Positions 1-8,824 of a stretch of DNA of 64,000 bases are shown here, piece by piece. A model generated the notes under the pieces. That model saw only the letters and a list, made by a program, of their open reading frames with translations, was not told the origin of the DNA and did no database searches. Within the stretch, counting starts at the first letter, position 1. Every line of letters begins with the position of its first letter. Where the stretch lies: NCBI GenBank assembly GCA_023459055.1, contig JAEWVR010000042.1:95354-159353 (forward strand), written 5' to 3'. The translations under genes were made by a program, and so were the position numbers. Origin of the DNA: Fibrobacterota bacterium (GTDB lineage Bacteria; Fibrobacterota; Chitinivibrionia; Chitinivibrionales; Chitinispirillaceae).

Positions 1-2924
1 TTCTTCAGGCGCTTGCATCGCTCCGGCGTCGCCGTCCTTTAGATGGCATTCTTATGGTTATAGATTGCGATTTATTACTCAATACTGAATTGCCGGGTAT
101 AAGAACTATTGGAGAATCGTTACGAAAACGAATTGATCAGATCATAAAATTGTGGGGAATAGAACTGCCGGTGTATCATGTGTTTACAAATGCAGATAAA
201 ATAACCGGCTTTAATATGCTTTTCAGCGACCCGCTTGGAAAATGGAATGAGCGGGTGTTAGGGACAACGCTGGATGTAGCTGTCGCCGAACAAAAACCCA
301 AAGAGACATTTCTTGAAGAACTCTCATTGCTTCTTGACTGGATAAAAGAGATTCAGGTCAAAATGCTTGCCCGTGACCATAATCAGGCCAACCGCAGATT
401 GATTTGCCAGTTTCCTATAATGTTCGAATCCATGAGAGACAAGATTTCATCATTGTTTTCCATATTGTTTAAAAACAATGAATTTACCGGAAAACCTTTA
501 TTTGGAGGGTTCTTCTTTACCAGTTGTCAAACCGGTGATGTAAAAATAAAGGATAGTGACAGCCGGATTTTTGATGTCAGTAAAACGATCATCTCTCATC
601 CTCTGAATCCCAACAAAAAGAAGGGATCAGTCGCTTATGAATCACCAATGGGTGCAGCAAACACGATTACGTCATTTTTCGCTGCTCCGGTATTGACGAA
701 TGTAATACCAAAACATGCAGCTCCCATATCTTCTACCGAACAGAAATTCAGACAAAACGCAACGTCACTGTTTTGGAAAGCGGCCGCAGTACTACTTGCT
801 GTCATTGTAGTATCATTTTTTGAATGTGGAGTATCAAGTCGTGTCCGTGTGATTGACAAAAAGGCTCGGGCAGATTTTGCAGTTCCTGTTTCACATTCTC
901 CGGAAGGCATAAAACAGCTTGGTGGTTTATTGCAACATTTTAATGATTATAAGCATTATGAAAAAAGACCGACATTTTCGATGTTTATTACCAGATATAA
1001 TACAAAAAAAATGTCGTCCACTATTAAAGATGCATTTTTTTCATCAGTTTTTGAAACTATAGTGGTTCCTTGTTCCAATGAATTGATTGTTCAGCAAAAT
1101 AGAATGGTAAAATTGACAGAAAACAGTCCTGAAAACGATTTTATGAAATTAAAGCATTTGTTGCAGACATATCTTGCCATTTCAGATTTGAATCAGAACC
1201 ATTCAGGTGTTATTGACAAGGATGTTGTTGTACCTGTACTTCACAATATGGCACTAACCTCTATTTTCGGTTCAACTAATGTAAAAAGTGATCTTGACAG
1301 CATACTGAATAAAGTAATAAACGCATATGTTGACGAAATGAAGAACAGCAGGGACTCAAAATACAAAATCAGCGCAGATAACATTCTTGTTGCCAGTGTG
1401 CAGGAAAAATTAGTTGGAATGTTTGATATAAATGCGGTATACGCGATGGCGCTCAATGACCTTTTGGTATCATCAAAGAATCTGGAGCTCGTCGACATAA
1501 TCGGCAAAGACATTCCGCTGAATCTGCATTCTCCGATGACCCTGAATGAGGTGTATACACCGGCTGGATGGAACGGGTATGTTCGTAAGAAATTTCATGA
1601 GGACAGTAATATTCGCAAAAACATTGAAGATTGGGCTATTGGTAACAACAAGGGAGCCTATACTGACATTTTCAATGATCCCAAACAGCTCTATAGCGGA
1701 CTTGTAAAGAGATATAGTGAAGATATCAAAATGCAATGGCGTAATTTCTTAAATTCTGTTTCCATGGACAGGTTTGGCTCATTTCAGACAGCACAGGAGC
1801 GTTTGCTTCAATTAAGCGGACCACAGTCGGATATTGCACGACTGACAGGAAAGTTTGCCGACTGGTCGGGAAGTTTCATAAAATCCGATTCCGGAATCAT
1901 TAATGAACCGGCTTTTCTGGAATTTACTGATGAAATGGCTTTTTTACGACCGTTTGCAGTTTCAAATATTCCTCAATATCAAAAGCAATTTGAGGAGGTT
2001 GCAAAAGGTTTAACAACGTCTTCGGAGGAAAATTCGATTCTGGGAGTATTTACCGGCCGTGAAGGTGATCCGCTGCTTCGGACATATCAATATATCTATT
2101 CTTCGGTGCTTTTACCGCTGAGTAAGGATCAAAAGGGGTTTTTAGAACACCTTCTGATGGAACCGTATAACCGTACTGTCGAGTTATTGAAACCCGAACT
2201 TGCAAAAAATCTTTCAGTAAAGTGGCTGGATGTGTACAGACTGTTTGATGCATCCCTCAATAGAATGTATCCGTTTGTTGACAATGACAGAGAGGCATCG
2301 TTTGACGCTGCAATTGACTTTTTTAATCCGGTTTCCGGAATGTTCTGGAAGACAGTAAATGATTACTTTAGCCCATACGTTATTAAGGGTAATTCAAAAT
2401 TTGAATTACGCAATTCGGCTGCTTTAATTCCGATACGATTTTCATCATCATTTTTTAAATGTCTTGATAAGGCCGATACGATTTCTCACATATTCTTTAA
2501 GGATGGCAAACGGAAAATATGGAAAGTGTCAATACTGCCGCAACAAACGGCTAAGAAATTGAAAAAAGCAGATATTGCTTTAGGGAAAGTATCGATAAAT
2601 CTGCTGACCGAGCCGGGTAAATCCCTGTGGTGGCCTGTCGAAGGAGAACAACAGGATTTACTGCTGGAATTTACTGATAATTTAGACAGGAGTGGAAAAA
2701 AAGTAATGCGCAGCCAATGGGGCTTTATGCGTCTTGTGAATGGTTCGTGCAGTCAGGCTGGTAATAATTTCCAATCAGGTTTCAATGTGGAATTGAAAAC
2801 ACAGAACAATGCTATAATTCATATTACATTACCGGCCCGTGTTACCGTCTCTTCAACAGAACCGTGGCATCCGTTTTGTTTTAATGCACTGAAAGGCTAT
2901 TCAGTTCCTGAAAATATCTTTTGA
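1..2924 (+). CDS. tssM: Type VI secretion system membrane protein TssM (IcmF family), 5' truncated by window edge
   Basis: TssM is the large inner-membrane subunit of the type VI secretion membrane complex (TssJLM). The frame is open from base 3, upstream of the first Met at 54. The residues before that Met (RRRRPLDGIL) continue into VIDCDLLL, which matches the RRP-[IL]-[ND]-G-[IV]-L region of IcmF proteins. The true start and the P-loop GTPase motif therefore lie outside the window. Visible parts are the end of the GTPase-like cytoplasmic domain, a membrane helix at about residues 240-260 (counting from the Met at 54), a long periplasmic helical region, and a C-terminal beta-rich IcmF-type domain ending near WHPFCFNAL. 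The length is consistent with a TssM of about 1,100-1,200 residues missing its start. It converges with the next gene at a distance of 13 bp. No other T6SS gene is in view. Confidence 0.82.
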   Translation, partial: LQALASLRRRRPLDGILMVIDCDLLLNTELPGIRTIGESLRKRIDQIIKLWGIELPVYHVFTNADKITGFNMLFSDPLGKWNERVLGTTLDVAVAEQKPKETFLEELSLLLDWIKEIQVKMLARDHNQANRRLICQFPIMFESMRDKISSLFSILFKNNEFTGKPLFGGFFFTSCQTGDVKIKDSDSRIFDVSKTIISHPLNPNKKKGSVAYESPMGAANTITSFFAAPVLTNVIPKHAAPISSTEQKFRQNATSLFWKAAAVLLAVIVVSFFECGVSSRVRVIDKKARADFAVPVSHSPEGIKQLGGLLQHFNDYKHYEKRPTFSMFITRYNTKKMSSTIKDAFFSSVFETIVVPCSNELIVQQNRMVKLTENSPENDFMKLKHLLQTYLAISDLNQNHSGVIDKDVVVPVLHNMALTSIFGSTNVKSDLDSILNKVINAYVDEMKNSRDSKYKISADNILVASVQEKLVGMFDINAVYAMALNDLLVSSKNLELVDIIGKDIPLNLHSPMTLNEVYTPAGWNGYVRKKFHEDSNIRKNIEDWAIGNNKGAYTDIFNDPKQLYSGLVKRYSEDIKMQWRNFLNSVSMDRFGSFQTAQERLLQLSGPQSDIARLTGKFADWSGSFIKSDSGIINEPAFLEFTDEMAFLRPFAVSNIPQYQKQFEEVAKGLTTSSEENSILGVFTGREGDPLLRTYQYIYSSVLLPLSKDQKGFLEHLLMEPYNRTVELLKPELAKNLSVKWLDVYRLFDASLNRMYPFVDNDREASFDAAIDFFNPVSGMFWKTVNDYFSPYVIKGNSKFELRNSAALIPIRFSSSFFKCLDKADTISHIFFKDGKRKIWKVSILPQQTAKKLKKADIALGKVSINLLTEPGKSLWWPVEGEQQDLLLEFTDNLDRSGKKVMRSQWGFMRLVNGSCSQAGNNFQSGFNVELKTQNNAIIHITLPARVTVSSTEPWHPFCFNALKGYSVPENIF

Positions 2925-2937
2925 CAGAATCAATAAA

Positions 2938-4611
2938 TCAGCGCTTGGCAGATCCCTTTTCAAACTTTACCAGTTTGTCATCACTTCGCTGGTTCATATA
3001 ACACAGACGTATCCAGTTAATCGAGTTTGGCCAGCTGTAAATGCGCATTTCGTCAATGATTCCATTAAACCATTGAGCGGTTGATCCGGTTCGTTTACCA
3101 ATGCAAATATTGTCGGTGGTTATTCTTGCATCAGGCGCTTGCTTTACTTCTATTGTTTCACTTACAAGAACGCCATCAATGTAGATTCTCTGTTTGGTTC
3201 TGTCACGTACGCAGACAATAAACTGCCACTGTTTTTCTACAGCTGGTGCATCAGAGCACTGCCAACCCGATTTCTGATGATACTCATAGAAACGCCAGGC
3301 GTCATCGCTACTGATCTGTAAACCATACTGGTGATGGCTTTTTGAAATAACAGAATGGATAGTATTATCAAGTTTTTCTGCATAGATCCATGCCGAGATG
3401 GTGTATCGTGCATCCTGGGGAAAATTCAGCTTTCCTGATGCAGAATTGCATACTACTGCATAATTCGATGTTCCATCAAACCGGCACGCCGGACCGATTT
3501 GGCCATCAACGATTGATGCTTTAGTCATGGCATAGCATTTTGCATCAAACCGGTTTCCCGTTGCATCGTCAAGAAATACACCGTCTTTCGAGCCCATATG
3601 CCAGGATGCCTGAATTCCCAGCGTTGTGTCAAAGATAAGTGTGCTGTTTGTGTTAATTTTTTGTATATCAGGATTACCCCAGAGCATTGTAAAGTACTGT
3701 GTTGCATTTTTTCCGTAAATAGTATCAACTTTAACCCAGATCTCTGCTGCTTTAAGATTTCTATCCCAGCGTTCAATCTGGAACGGCATCGGTGTATTGT
3801 CAGGTTTAACAAAACAGATGTCGCTTCCGTCGGATTTGGCAGAAGTAAAATCAAAGTTTGAACTATTCAGACGGACGAGTACAGGAAAACGTCTAATAGA
3901 CACGGCAACATTTGCCCCGGAATCAGTCGTGTTAAGGAAGATTTTCCTTGAATTCAACCAATCAGTTTTATTTTTGATTACTATGGTATCAATGACGCTT
4001 GTTTTGTTAGGTAATACCTTTACGTTGCTGATTATTTCATGAAGCTGCTGGGGCTTTGAGGTAACAACCTTGATGGTATAAGACCCTGCGGGGATACTGT
4101 CAATTTTAAAAATGCCGGAATTTTTGTCAACTTTTTTAACTATGTCAAGACCGTAGAGTTGTATATAAACATTAGTTGAATCGTCTATAGCCGATGTGTC
4201 AATAACGCCATTGATTTCACTTAGCTGGTCAAGAAAAACGATTCCGTAATCTTTGAGGCTATCAGTAATGACCTCGCAGTTCAGGAGTGCACCTTCACCG
4301 TTACCATTACGAAAGTCAACAGAATACAAACCACATTCAAGGCTGTCGATTATGATAATACCGTTTGAATCAGTCATCAGGTCCCGATATGGTTTGTAAA
4401 TGGCAGCATTGGTGTCCATTACATAATCCGCGGGATAGATACGTGCAGGAATGTTTGCCGCAACTCTGCCATCAAGGTAGCGTACGGATGCAATAATTCC
4501 ATTTGTAGTTTCAGTTCCGGTACCTGAGCCGGCCGAAAGCGATGATGTCGTACAGAGAGAAAATGTACAGATGAGAAACGATACAAGCAGGTTTGCAAGA
4601 AACTTAATCAT
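2938..4611 (-). CDS. Exported protein with carboxypeptidase-regulatory-like, DUF2341 and LamG (concanavalin A-like) domains
   Basis: The N-terminus (MIKFLANLLVSFLICTFSL) is a signal peptide, so the protein is exported and probably surface-located or periplasmic. Residues 40-115 and about 130-205 look like two carboxypeptidase regulatory-like beta-sandwich repeats (GxYSVDF, GSYTIKV). Residues 220-325 match DUF2341, with ending pattern KNATQYFTMLWGN. Residues 335-545 form a LamG/laminin-G jelly roll (ISAWIYA, WQFIVCVRDR, IYIDGVLV, GIIDEMRIYSW). Such proteins often bind glycans, but no ligand can be deduced. The ATG overlaps the stop of the upstream TIGR02147 gene by 8 bp, so the two are translationally coupled. 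The domain assignment is solid; the function is inferred only as binding or structural. Confidence 0.75.
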   Translation of the reverse strand: MIKFLANLLVSFLICTFSLCTTSSLSAGSGTGTETTNGIIASVRYLDGRVAANIPARIYPADYVMDTNAAIYKPYRDLMTDSNGIIIIDSLECGLYSVDFRNGNGEGALLNCEVITDSLKDYGIVFLDQLSEINGVIDTSAIDDSTNVYIQLYGLDIVKKVDKNSGIFKIDSIPAGSYTIKVVTSKPQQLHEIISNVKVLPNKTSVIDTIVIKNKTDWLNSRKIFLNTTDSGANVAVSIRRFPVLVRLNSSNFDFTSAKSDGSDICFVKPDNTPMPFQIERWDRNLKAAEIWVKVDTIYGKNATQYFTMLWGNPDIQKINTNSTLIFDTTLGIQASWHMGSKDGVFLDDATGNRFDAKCYAMTKASIVDGQIGPACRFDGTSNYAVVCNSASGKLNFPQDARYTISAWIYAEKLDNTIHSVISKSHHQYGLQISSDDAWRFYEYHQKSGWQCSDAPAVEKQWQFIVCVRDRTKQRIYIDGVLVSETIEVKQAPDARITTDNICIGKRTGSTAQWFNGIIDEMRIYSWPNSINWIRLCYMNQRSDDKLVKFEKGSAKR

Positions 4612-5452
4612 TTTCAGGCACCAATTCTGATCGATGTTCTCTTTTTTTTGAAACCGGGAAAACCTGAAAGTTCAACTGGTAGGCACACTCAACATGATTC
4701 TCTTTTTCCACTATTTCGAATACCTGGTGCCTGAATTGTTTAAGACCTTCCCGTACTTTGTCAAATCCGTCTTTTGACAAACTTACTGTCATAGTTGAGA
4801 AATCCCTTTCATCCCTGGGGATTTTCTCAAGGGCATCCTTCGCCAGAACAAGCATCTCTTCCTGATATTGTCTGATTGCAATTGAATGCCAGGACTCTCC
4901 TGTAGTCATAAACCGTGAAGTAACCTCGTAAAAACCATCCTCATTTTTTCGGATCAGCTGCAGCTTTTCGAGAAGATCAATCGCTTTTTTTGCTTCGGAT
5001 GCTTTTATTTGCGGTTGAACGGTTGCAGCAAGTTCTTCATAATTATCTTTGAATTTATGAAATGCAAGGATTTCCCGGATTGCTGAATAGTACCATTTTT
5101 TATAAAACTCATAATTCTTTTCTTCCATTTTAACCGGCGATTTATTAGTAAAGGGGAGAAGCTTTTCAAAGTAACTGGTCATTTCATCATGAGTTTTTGC
5201 TTTGCAGAAGAGCGTTAGAAGTTCAAAGTACCGTGCTTCTTTTTTTGAAAGTTTTAGAAGGTCAACAAATTTCTGAACAGATTCCAGAGTAATGTTTTTT
5301 TTCCCTTGAAAAACTTTTACAAGATAACCGGGATCAATCCCCAGTCGCTGACTCATATACCTGTAAGAGAAAAAACTTTGAAGTGCCTTTTTTTCCTTAT
5401 AATAATCCATCAGGTATTTATGATAATCATAATAATCAAATATATTTGGCAT
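4604..5452 (-). CDS. TIGR02147-family (DUF4423) regulatory protein
   Basis: The opening IFDYYDYHKYLMDYY, followed by a helix-turn-helix-like stretch (FSYRYMSQRLGIDPGYLVKV, about residues 29-50), and a long helical DUF4423-type C-terminus are the signature of TIGR02147. This family is lineage-expanded in Fibrobacter and relatives, and is presumed to regulate transcription. The ATG at 5452 is chosen over an upstream TTG at 5455 because a G-rich Shine-Dalgarno (GGGGGGA) sits 4 nt before it. The stop overlaps the start of the exported LamG protein by 8 bp, which suggests that the regulator-like protein and the exported protein act as a pair. The gap upstream carries GTTGACC/GGTCAAC elements that could be its operators. 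The molecular role of the family is not established. Confidence 0.8.
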   Translation of the reverse strand: MPNIFDYYDYHKYLMDYYKEKKALQSFFSYRYMSQRLGIDPGYLVKVFQGKKNITLESVQKFVDLLKLSKKEARYFELLTLFCKAKTHDEMTSYFEKLLPFTNKSPVKMEEKNYEFYKKWYYSAIREILAFHKFKDNYEELAATVQPQIKASEAKKAIDLLEKLQLIRKNEDGFYEVTSRFMTTGESWHSIAIRQYQEEMLVLAKDALEKIPRDERDFSTMTVSLSKDGFDKVREGLKQFRHQVFEIVEKENHVECAYQLNFQVFPVSKKREHRSELVPEND

Positions 5453-6310
5453 CAAATCCCCCCGGATTCAGTTCTAAATGGCTTGCATTGTCAATCCGAT
5501 TCGCCCCTGACAAAACCAGTAACAAGTGAGAATACCCCGTAATTACTAAAATAATATATAGGGAAAAATTTCCAGTATATGCATTTTAAAACTAAAATAG
5601 ACTAAACCGTTGACCAAATGGTCAACAAAATCAACAAGGTAACGATGTAGTTGTAATTAATAACTCTTGTATATTAACGATTTATATATGATGTCGAATA
5701 ATTGGTTTGTTCAGGTATGCTGACCACACCAGATGAATAGGTCAACATTATACTGTTTGATGATTCTAAAAATATGCAAATAAAATTATTCTTGGTTTTT
5801 CACCTTTTGGTTGCAGCATTTAATTAATTTATTGATGCTTTTTAATCAAAATTCAGGTCACTCGACATTGACAGGATTTTGGCTGAGTTGAAGATTTAGG
5901 ATTTGTTTATGCTGGTTCGTCTCATTTTAATAGTAATTGCAACTATAGTTGCCAATCCTTTTCTGTTTTTAACCTTGCGATAAAATATCTCAGATTAGCT
6001 CATTTAATTTATCCAAAAAATCAATGGGTTGAAGCAGATTTACGGCTTATAGGAGCCCGTTCCAGTCAATAATGACTCAAAATAGCTATTTAATTATTGT
6101 TTTTAAACATTAACGAAATGTAGTTTTCTGAGAATTGTAAAAGTATTTCCAAATGCTTACTGGAGTATTGATGTTTCTGGAATCTGATGGTAGTGTACCG
6201 GATTTCTGTACTTTCCAGGCACCAACGGTTTTTAAACATTTGTTGCTTGTTACTGTGATGGTTTTCATTTGGATAATTCGTTTATTACCTGTTATTTAGG
6301 AGCTTAGAGA
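5453..6310. other. Long intergenic region (858 bp) with candidate operators, no gene seen
   Basis: This AT-rich gap lies between the divergent TIGR02147 gene and ychJ. I find no convincing coding frame in it. It holds an inverted repeat GTTGACC-4-GGTCAAC at 5609-5626 and another TGACC...GGTCA pair at 5721-5744. Most of the rest shows no obvious structure. A small RNA cannot be excluded by eye. Confidence 0.5.
5609..5626. promoter_or_regulatory. Inverted repeat GTTGACC-N4-GGTCAAC, candidate operator
   Basis: A perfect 7-bp dyad (GTTGACC, AAAT, GGTCAAC) lies about 157 bp upstream of the TIGR02147 start. A further GGTCAAC lies at 5740-5746 and a TGACC at 5721-5725, so the same half-site recurs within 140 bp. 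The dyad and the repeats are seen directly; the operator role is inference. Confidence 0.45.
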
Positions 6311-6802
6311 ATGGATTTTTGTCCTTGCGGATCATTAAAACCGTATCAGAGTTGCTGTGAACCTTACATTACCCGTGTAGCATCTGCACCAACTGCAGAA
6401 CTGCTTATGCGGGCGCGTTATACTGCTTATGCTAAAGGAGCGATTCCTTTTATTCTTGAAACAACACTTGAAGAAAAAAGAAAAGAGTGCGATGAAAAAG
6501 CTATCCGGGACTGGTCACTCAATTCACAGTGGCATAAGCTCGAAATTATCAGTACAAGCGGGGGTGCAGAAGACCAAACCGAAGGTACTGTTGAGTTTAT
6601 TGCACACTTCACAGAATTCGGTGTCAAAAAGAGCCTGCATGAAAAAGGAACGTTTAAAAAGCTAAATGGTACATGGTTTTATGTTGATGGAAACATTGAA
6701 AAACAACAGCCGTTTACCAGAGCCGAGGATAAAATTTCCCGTAATGATCCCTGCCATTGTGGAAGCGGTAAAAAGTATAAAAAATGCTGCATGAAACAGT
6801 AA
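6311..6802 (+). CDS. ychJ: YchJ-family SEC-C motif protein
   Basis: This small soluble protein of the UPF0225/YchJ family has zinc-binding SEC-C motifs at both ends: CPCGSLKPYQSCC near residues 4-16 and CHCGSGKKYKKCC near 148-160. Between them is an NTF2-like middle carrying the family pattern LLMRARYTAYAKG, GTVEFIAHFT and LHEKGTF. The length of 163 residues is normal for the family. A Shine-Dalgarno TAGGAG lies 8 nt before the ATG. The family's precise function is unknown; SEC-C motifs are otherwise known from SecA, where they bind zinc and SecB. It stands alone, with a hairpin 8 bp downstream. Confidence 0.9.
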   Translation: MDFCPCGSLKPYQSCCEPYITRVASAPTAELLMRARYTAYAKGAIPFILETTLEEKRKECDEKAIRDWSLNSQWHKLEIISTSGGAEDQTEGTVEFIAHFTEFGVKKSLHEKGTFKKLNGTWFYVDGNIEKQQPFTRAEDKISRNDPCHCGSGKKYKKCCMKQ

Positions 6803-6810
6803 GTGCTGCC

Positions 6811-6841
6811 GGCAGTACCAGGTATATAATATGGTACTGCC
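6811..6841 (+). terminator. Hairpin downstream of ychJ
   Basis: A perfect 10-bp stem (GGCAGTACCA / TGGTACTGCC) with an 11-nt loop starts 8 bp after the ychJ stop. No strong U-tract follows, so termination is likely but not textbook. Confidence 0.5.
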
Positions 6842-7072
6842 AATTTGCTTCCCATGTTTTTAATTCATAAAACAAACAACATTATTCTGGCTTTTACACA
6901 GTTTCTTAAAGGTATCGTCTGATTTATTAAAGAATGTTTCCATTTTTTTAAAGGCGATATTTAATTTAAAACAGATAACCCTTTGTTTCTTACACATAGA
7001 AGCAGAGATTAATTAAATCCGCACGTATTGGTAATTGACGAGTGGGGATATTTTTCAGGGGCTCACTGGCAG

Positions 7073-8485
7073 ATGTTAAAAAGCTTTTATCTAATATGTA
7101 CAACAGTTGCACTTAAGTGCTGTGTTGTCTTTGCTGCCGATACTTTTATAAGCCAGTACCATGTTGATTCTCTAATAGATAATGCGATGTTTAAGTTCTA
7201 TAGCCGTTTCGATCCATCCAGTGGTATTACACACAATGATGCAATAAAATATGCAAAGGGGGTTGCATTTGAACTTCGTGAAAAAGCAGGCAAAGACGTA
7301 AATAAAAAATATATACTTGCTAAAGTAAACGAACTCGAACTGCAGATTTATCTGGAAGAGAATGAGTTGACTATGGAGAAAGCTCAGTGGTCTCAGAAAA
7401 AATCCAATGAACTGATTGCCGAGTTTAATTCCGTGATAGCTCAGGAACGACCTGATTTTTACAAGCTTTACAAAATAAAGTCAGAGTTGGCTGCAATTGA
7501 TAGAAAAAAAGGGGATGAGGTCGAAAAGTCATTCCAGGGCAGAAGTGTTTCTTTTTGTAAAGTAATGCCATCATTGATCGATCAATCTCTTGTCGATGGT
7601 AAAATCACCGATGCACAGAAAGATCTTGCCTACTGTGTGCAAAATGCATCCTATCTTAAAATCTCAGCATCTGATATTGCACGACTTGAAGCAAAAGTAG
7701 TATCGAAATCAACTGCTGCGTATACGGTAAAAATGGTTAAAGATGGATTTGATTCAATTAAACTATATCTGGGTGAACTGGATTTTAAAAAGGCACACAG
7801 ATTTGAAAATGCAATTGCGGTCCAGGTAAACATTCTAAAAAAAGAGTTGATATCATCGGAGTGGATACGGTATTATTCTGAAATTCAGCTGTTGTCAAAA
7901 AAAATTAGTGCTAAAGAAGATTCTCTGATTACCATAACAGAACGGTTAATACGGGCTGATAGAATTGTTGATGCCGGTACGATGATTGACACGTTGAATA
8001 AAATCGGAGTCAATTCAGACAAGCTTGTTGCAGTAAATAAAATGCTTCTTTACACACTTGTAACTCAACAGAAAAAGTTAAAATCATCCAACATTTATGC
8101 ATTTGATGCAGATACCGGCGCTGCAAAACCCGTTCTTGCTAATTTACTATTTGAGGCTAAATCAAAGGCGTTGGCAGATCGGGAAAATTCAATCAGATTG
8201 CGTGATGAAAAAAGTGAATTGACACAAATTGCTGAAATAAAAAATGAACGTGCCGCGATGTCGCTTGAGATGCGAAGAAAACGTGCTGATGCCAGAAAAG
8301 ACAGTGATGCACAAAAAGCATACGAAAAAATGGTTGAAATATTCAGCTTTATCGAAGAGGATAAACTTGATGATGCCCGGAAGAGCTACACTAATGTAAA
8401 AAAGTTTCTTTTGGAAAATGTTACCCCGGATGATATCCAGAAGTTGGATTCCGTGCTTGGATTGTCAAAGTCGCCGGGCAACTGA
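7073..8485 (+). CDS. Exported helical protein of unknown function
   Basis: I do not recognise this family. The frame is open from a TTG at 7028, but the ATG at 7073 begins a clear signal peptide (MLKSFYLICTTVALKCCVVFAA, cleavage after FAA), so I prefer it; neither start has a good Shine-Dalgarno. The mature protein is highly charged and almost entirely alpha-helical, with coiled-coil-like stretches at about residues 85-180 and 370-440, and no enzyme motif. It is preceded by 225 bp and followed by 339 bp without genes, so it appears monocistronic. A periplasmic structural or TolA-like spacer role is possible but unsupported. Confidence 0.55.
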   Translation: MLKSFYLICTTVALKCCVVFAADTFISQYHVDSLIDNAMFKFYSRFDPSSGITHNDAIKYAKGVAFELREKAGKDVNKKYILAKVNELELQIYLEENELTMEKAQWSQKKSNELIAEFNSVIAQERPDFYKLYKIKSELAAIDRKKGDEVEKSFQGRSVSFCKVMPSLIDQSLVDGKITDAQKDLAYCVQNASYLKISASDIARLEAKVVSKSTAAYTVKMVKDGFDSIKLYLGELDFKKAHRFENAIAVQVNILKKELISSEWIRYYSEIQLLSKKISAKEDSLITITERLIRADRIVDAGTMIDTLNKIGVNSDKLVAVNKMLLYTLVTQQKKLKSSNIYAFDADTGAAKPVLANLLFEAKSKALADRENSIRLRDEKSELTQIAEIKNERAAMSLEMRRKRADARKDSDAQKAYEKMVEIFSFIEEDKLDDARKSYTNVKKFLLENVTPDDIQKLDSVLGLSKSPGN

Positions 8486-8824
8486 CTTCTGGGAAGCGCA
8501 GAAGAATATACCGTATCTATCTTTTATGGTTTCAGCACACGCAATGAAGTGAAATTAAAAGCTTGCAGCCAGGGTTCAGTATTCCCATTCTGCGACCTGA
8601 CCGTAAGGGATGGCTCCTTTTTAGTCACCATAACATCCCTTCTTCACAGTTATGAAATAACACCTGAATCGTACGAATTAACGATTTTAGGCATATGTGT
8701 TGCCTAAAATGAGTAATTGTAGATACCGTATATGCCTAAAATTTCATAATAATGGCAATTAAGTTGCCGTTTTTGTGTGTTTATCGTATATTAATAAAAT
8801 TTATAACGCAAAAATGAGAAATGA
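8486..8824. other. Intergenic region (339 bp) with hairpins and repeat operator
   Basis: The gap contains a small CTTCTG/CAGAAG hairpin just after the preceding stop (8486-8504) and an AAGGGATG...CATCCCTT pair with a 21-nt loop (8605-8641). The second half holds the three-copy TGCCTAAAAT element described separately. No gene is seen. Confidence 0.5.
8684..8742. promoter_or_regulatory. Triple TGCCTAAAAT element (inverted plus direct copy) before the DUF4143 ATPase
   Basis: A perfect 10-bp dyad, ATTTTAGGCA (8684-8693) and TGCCTAAAAT (8701-8710) separated by 7 bp, is followed by a third TGCCTAAAAT at 8733-8742. The cluster ends 83 bp before the ATPase start. Three exact 10-mers in 60 bp indicate a protein-binding operator; the regulator is unknown. 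Confidence 0.6.
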
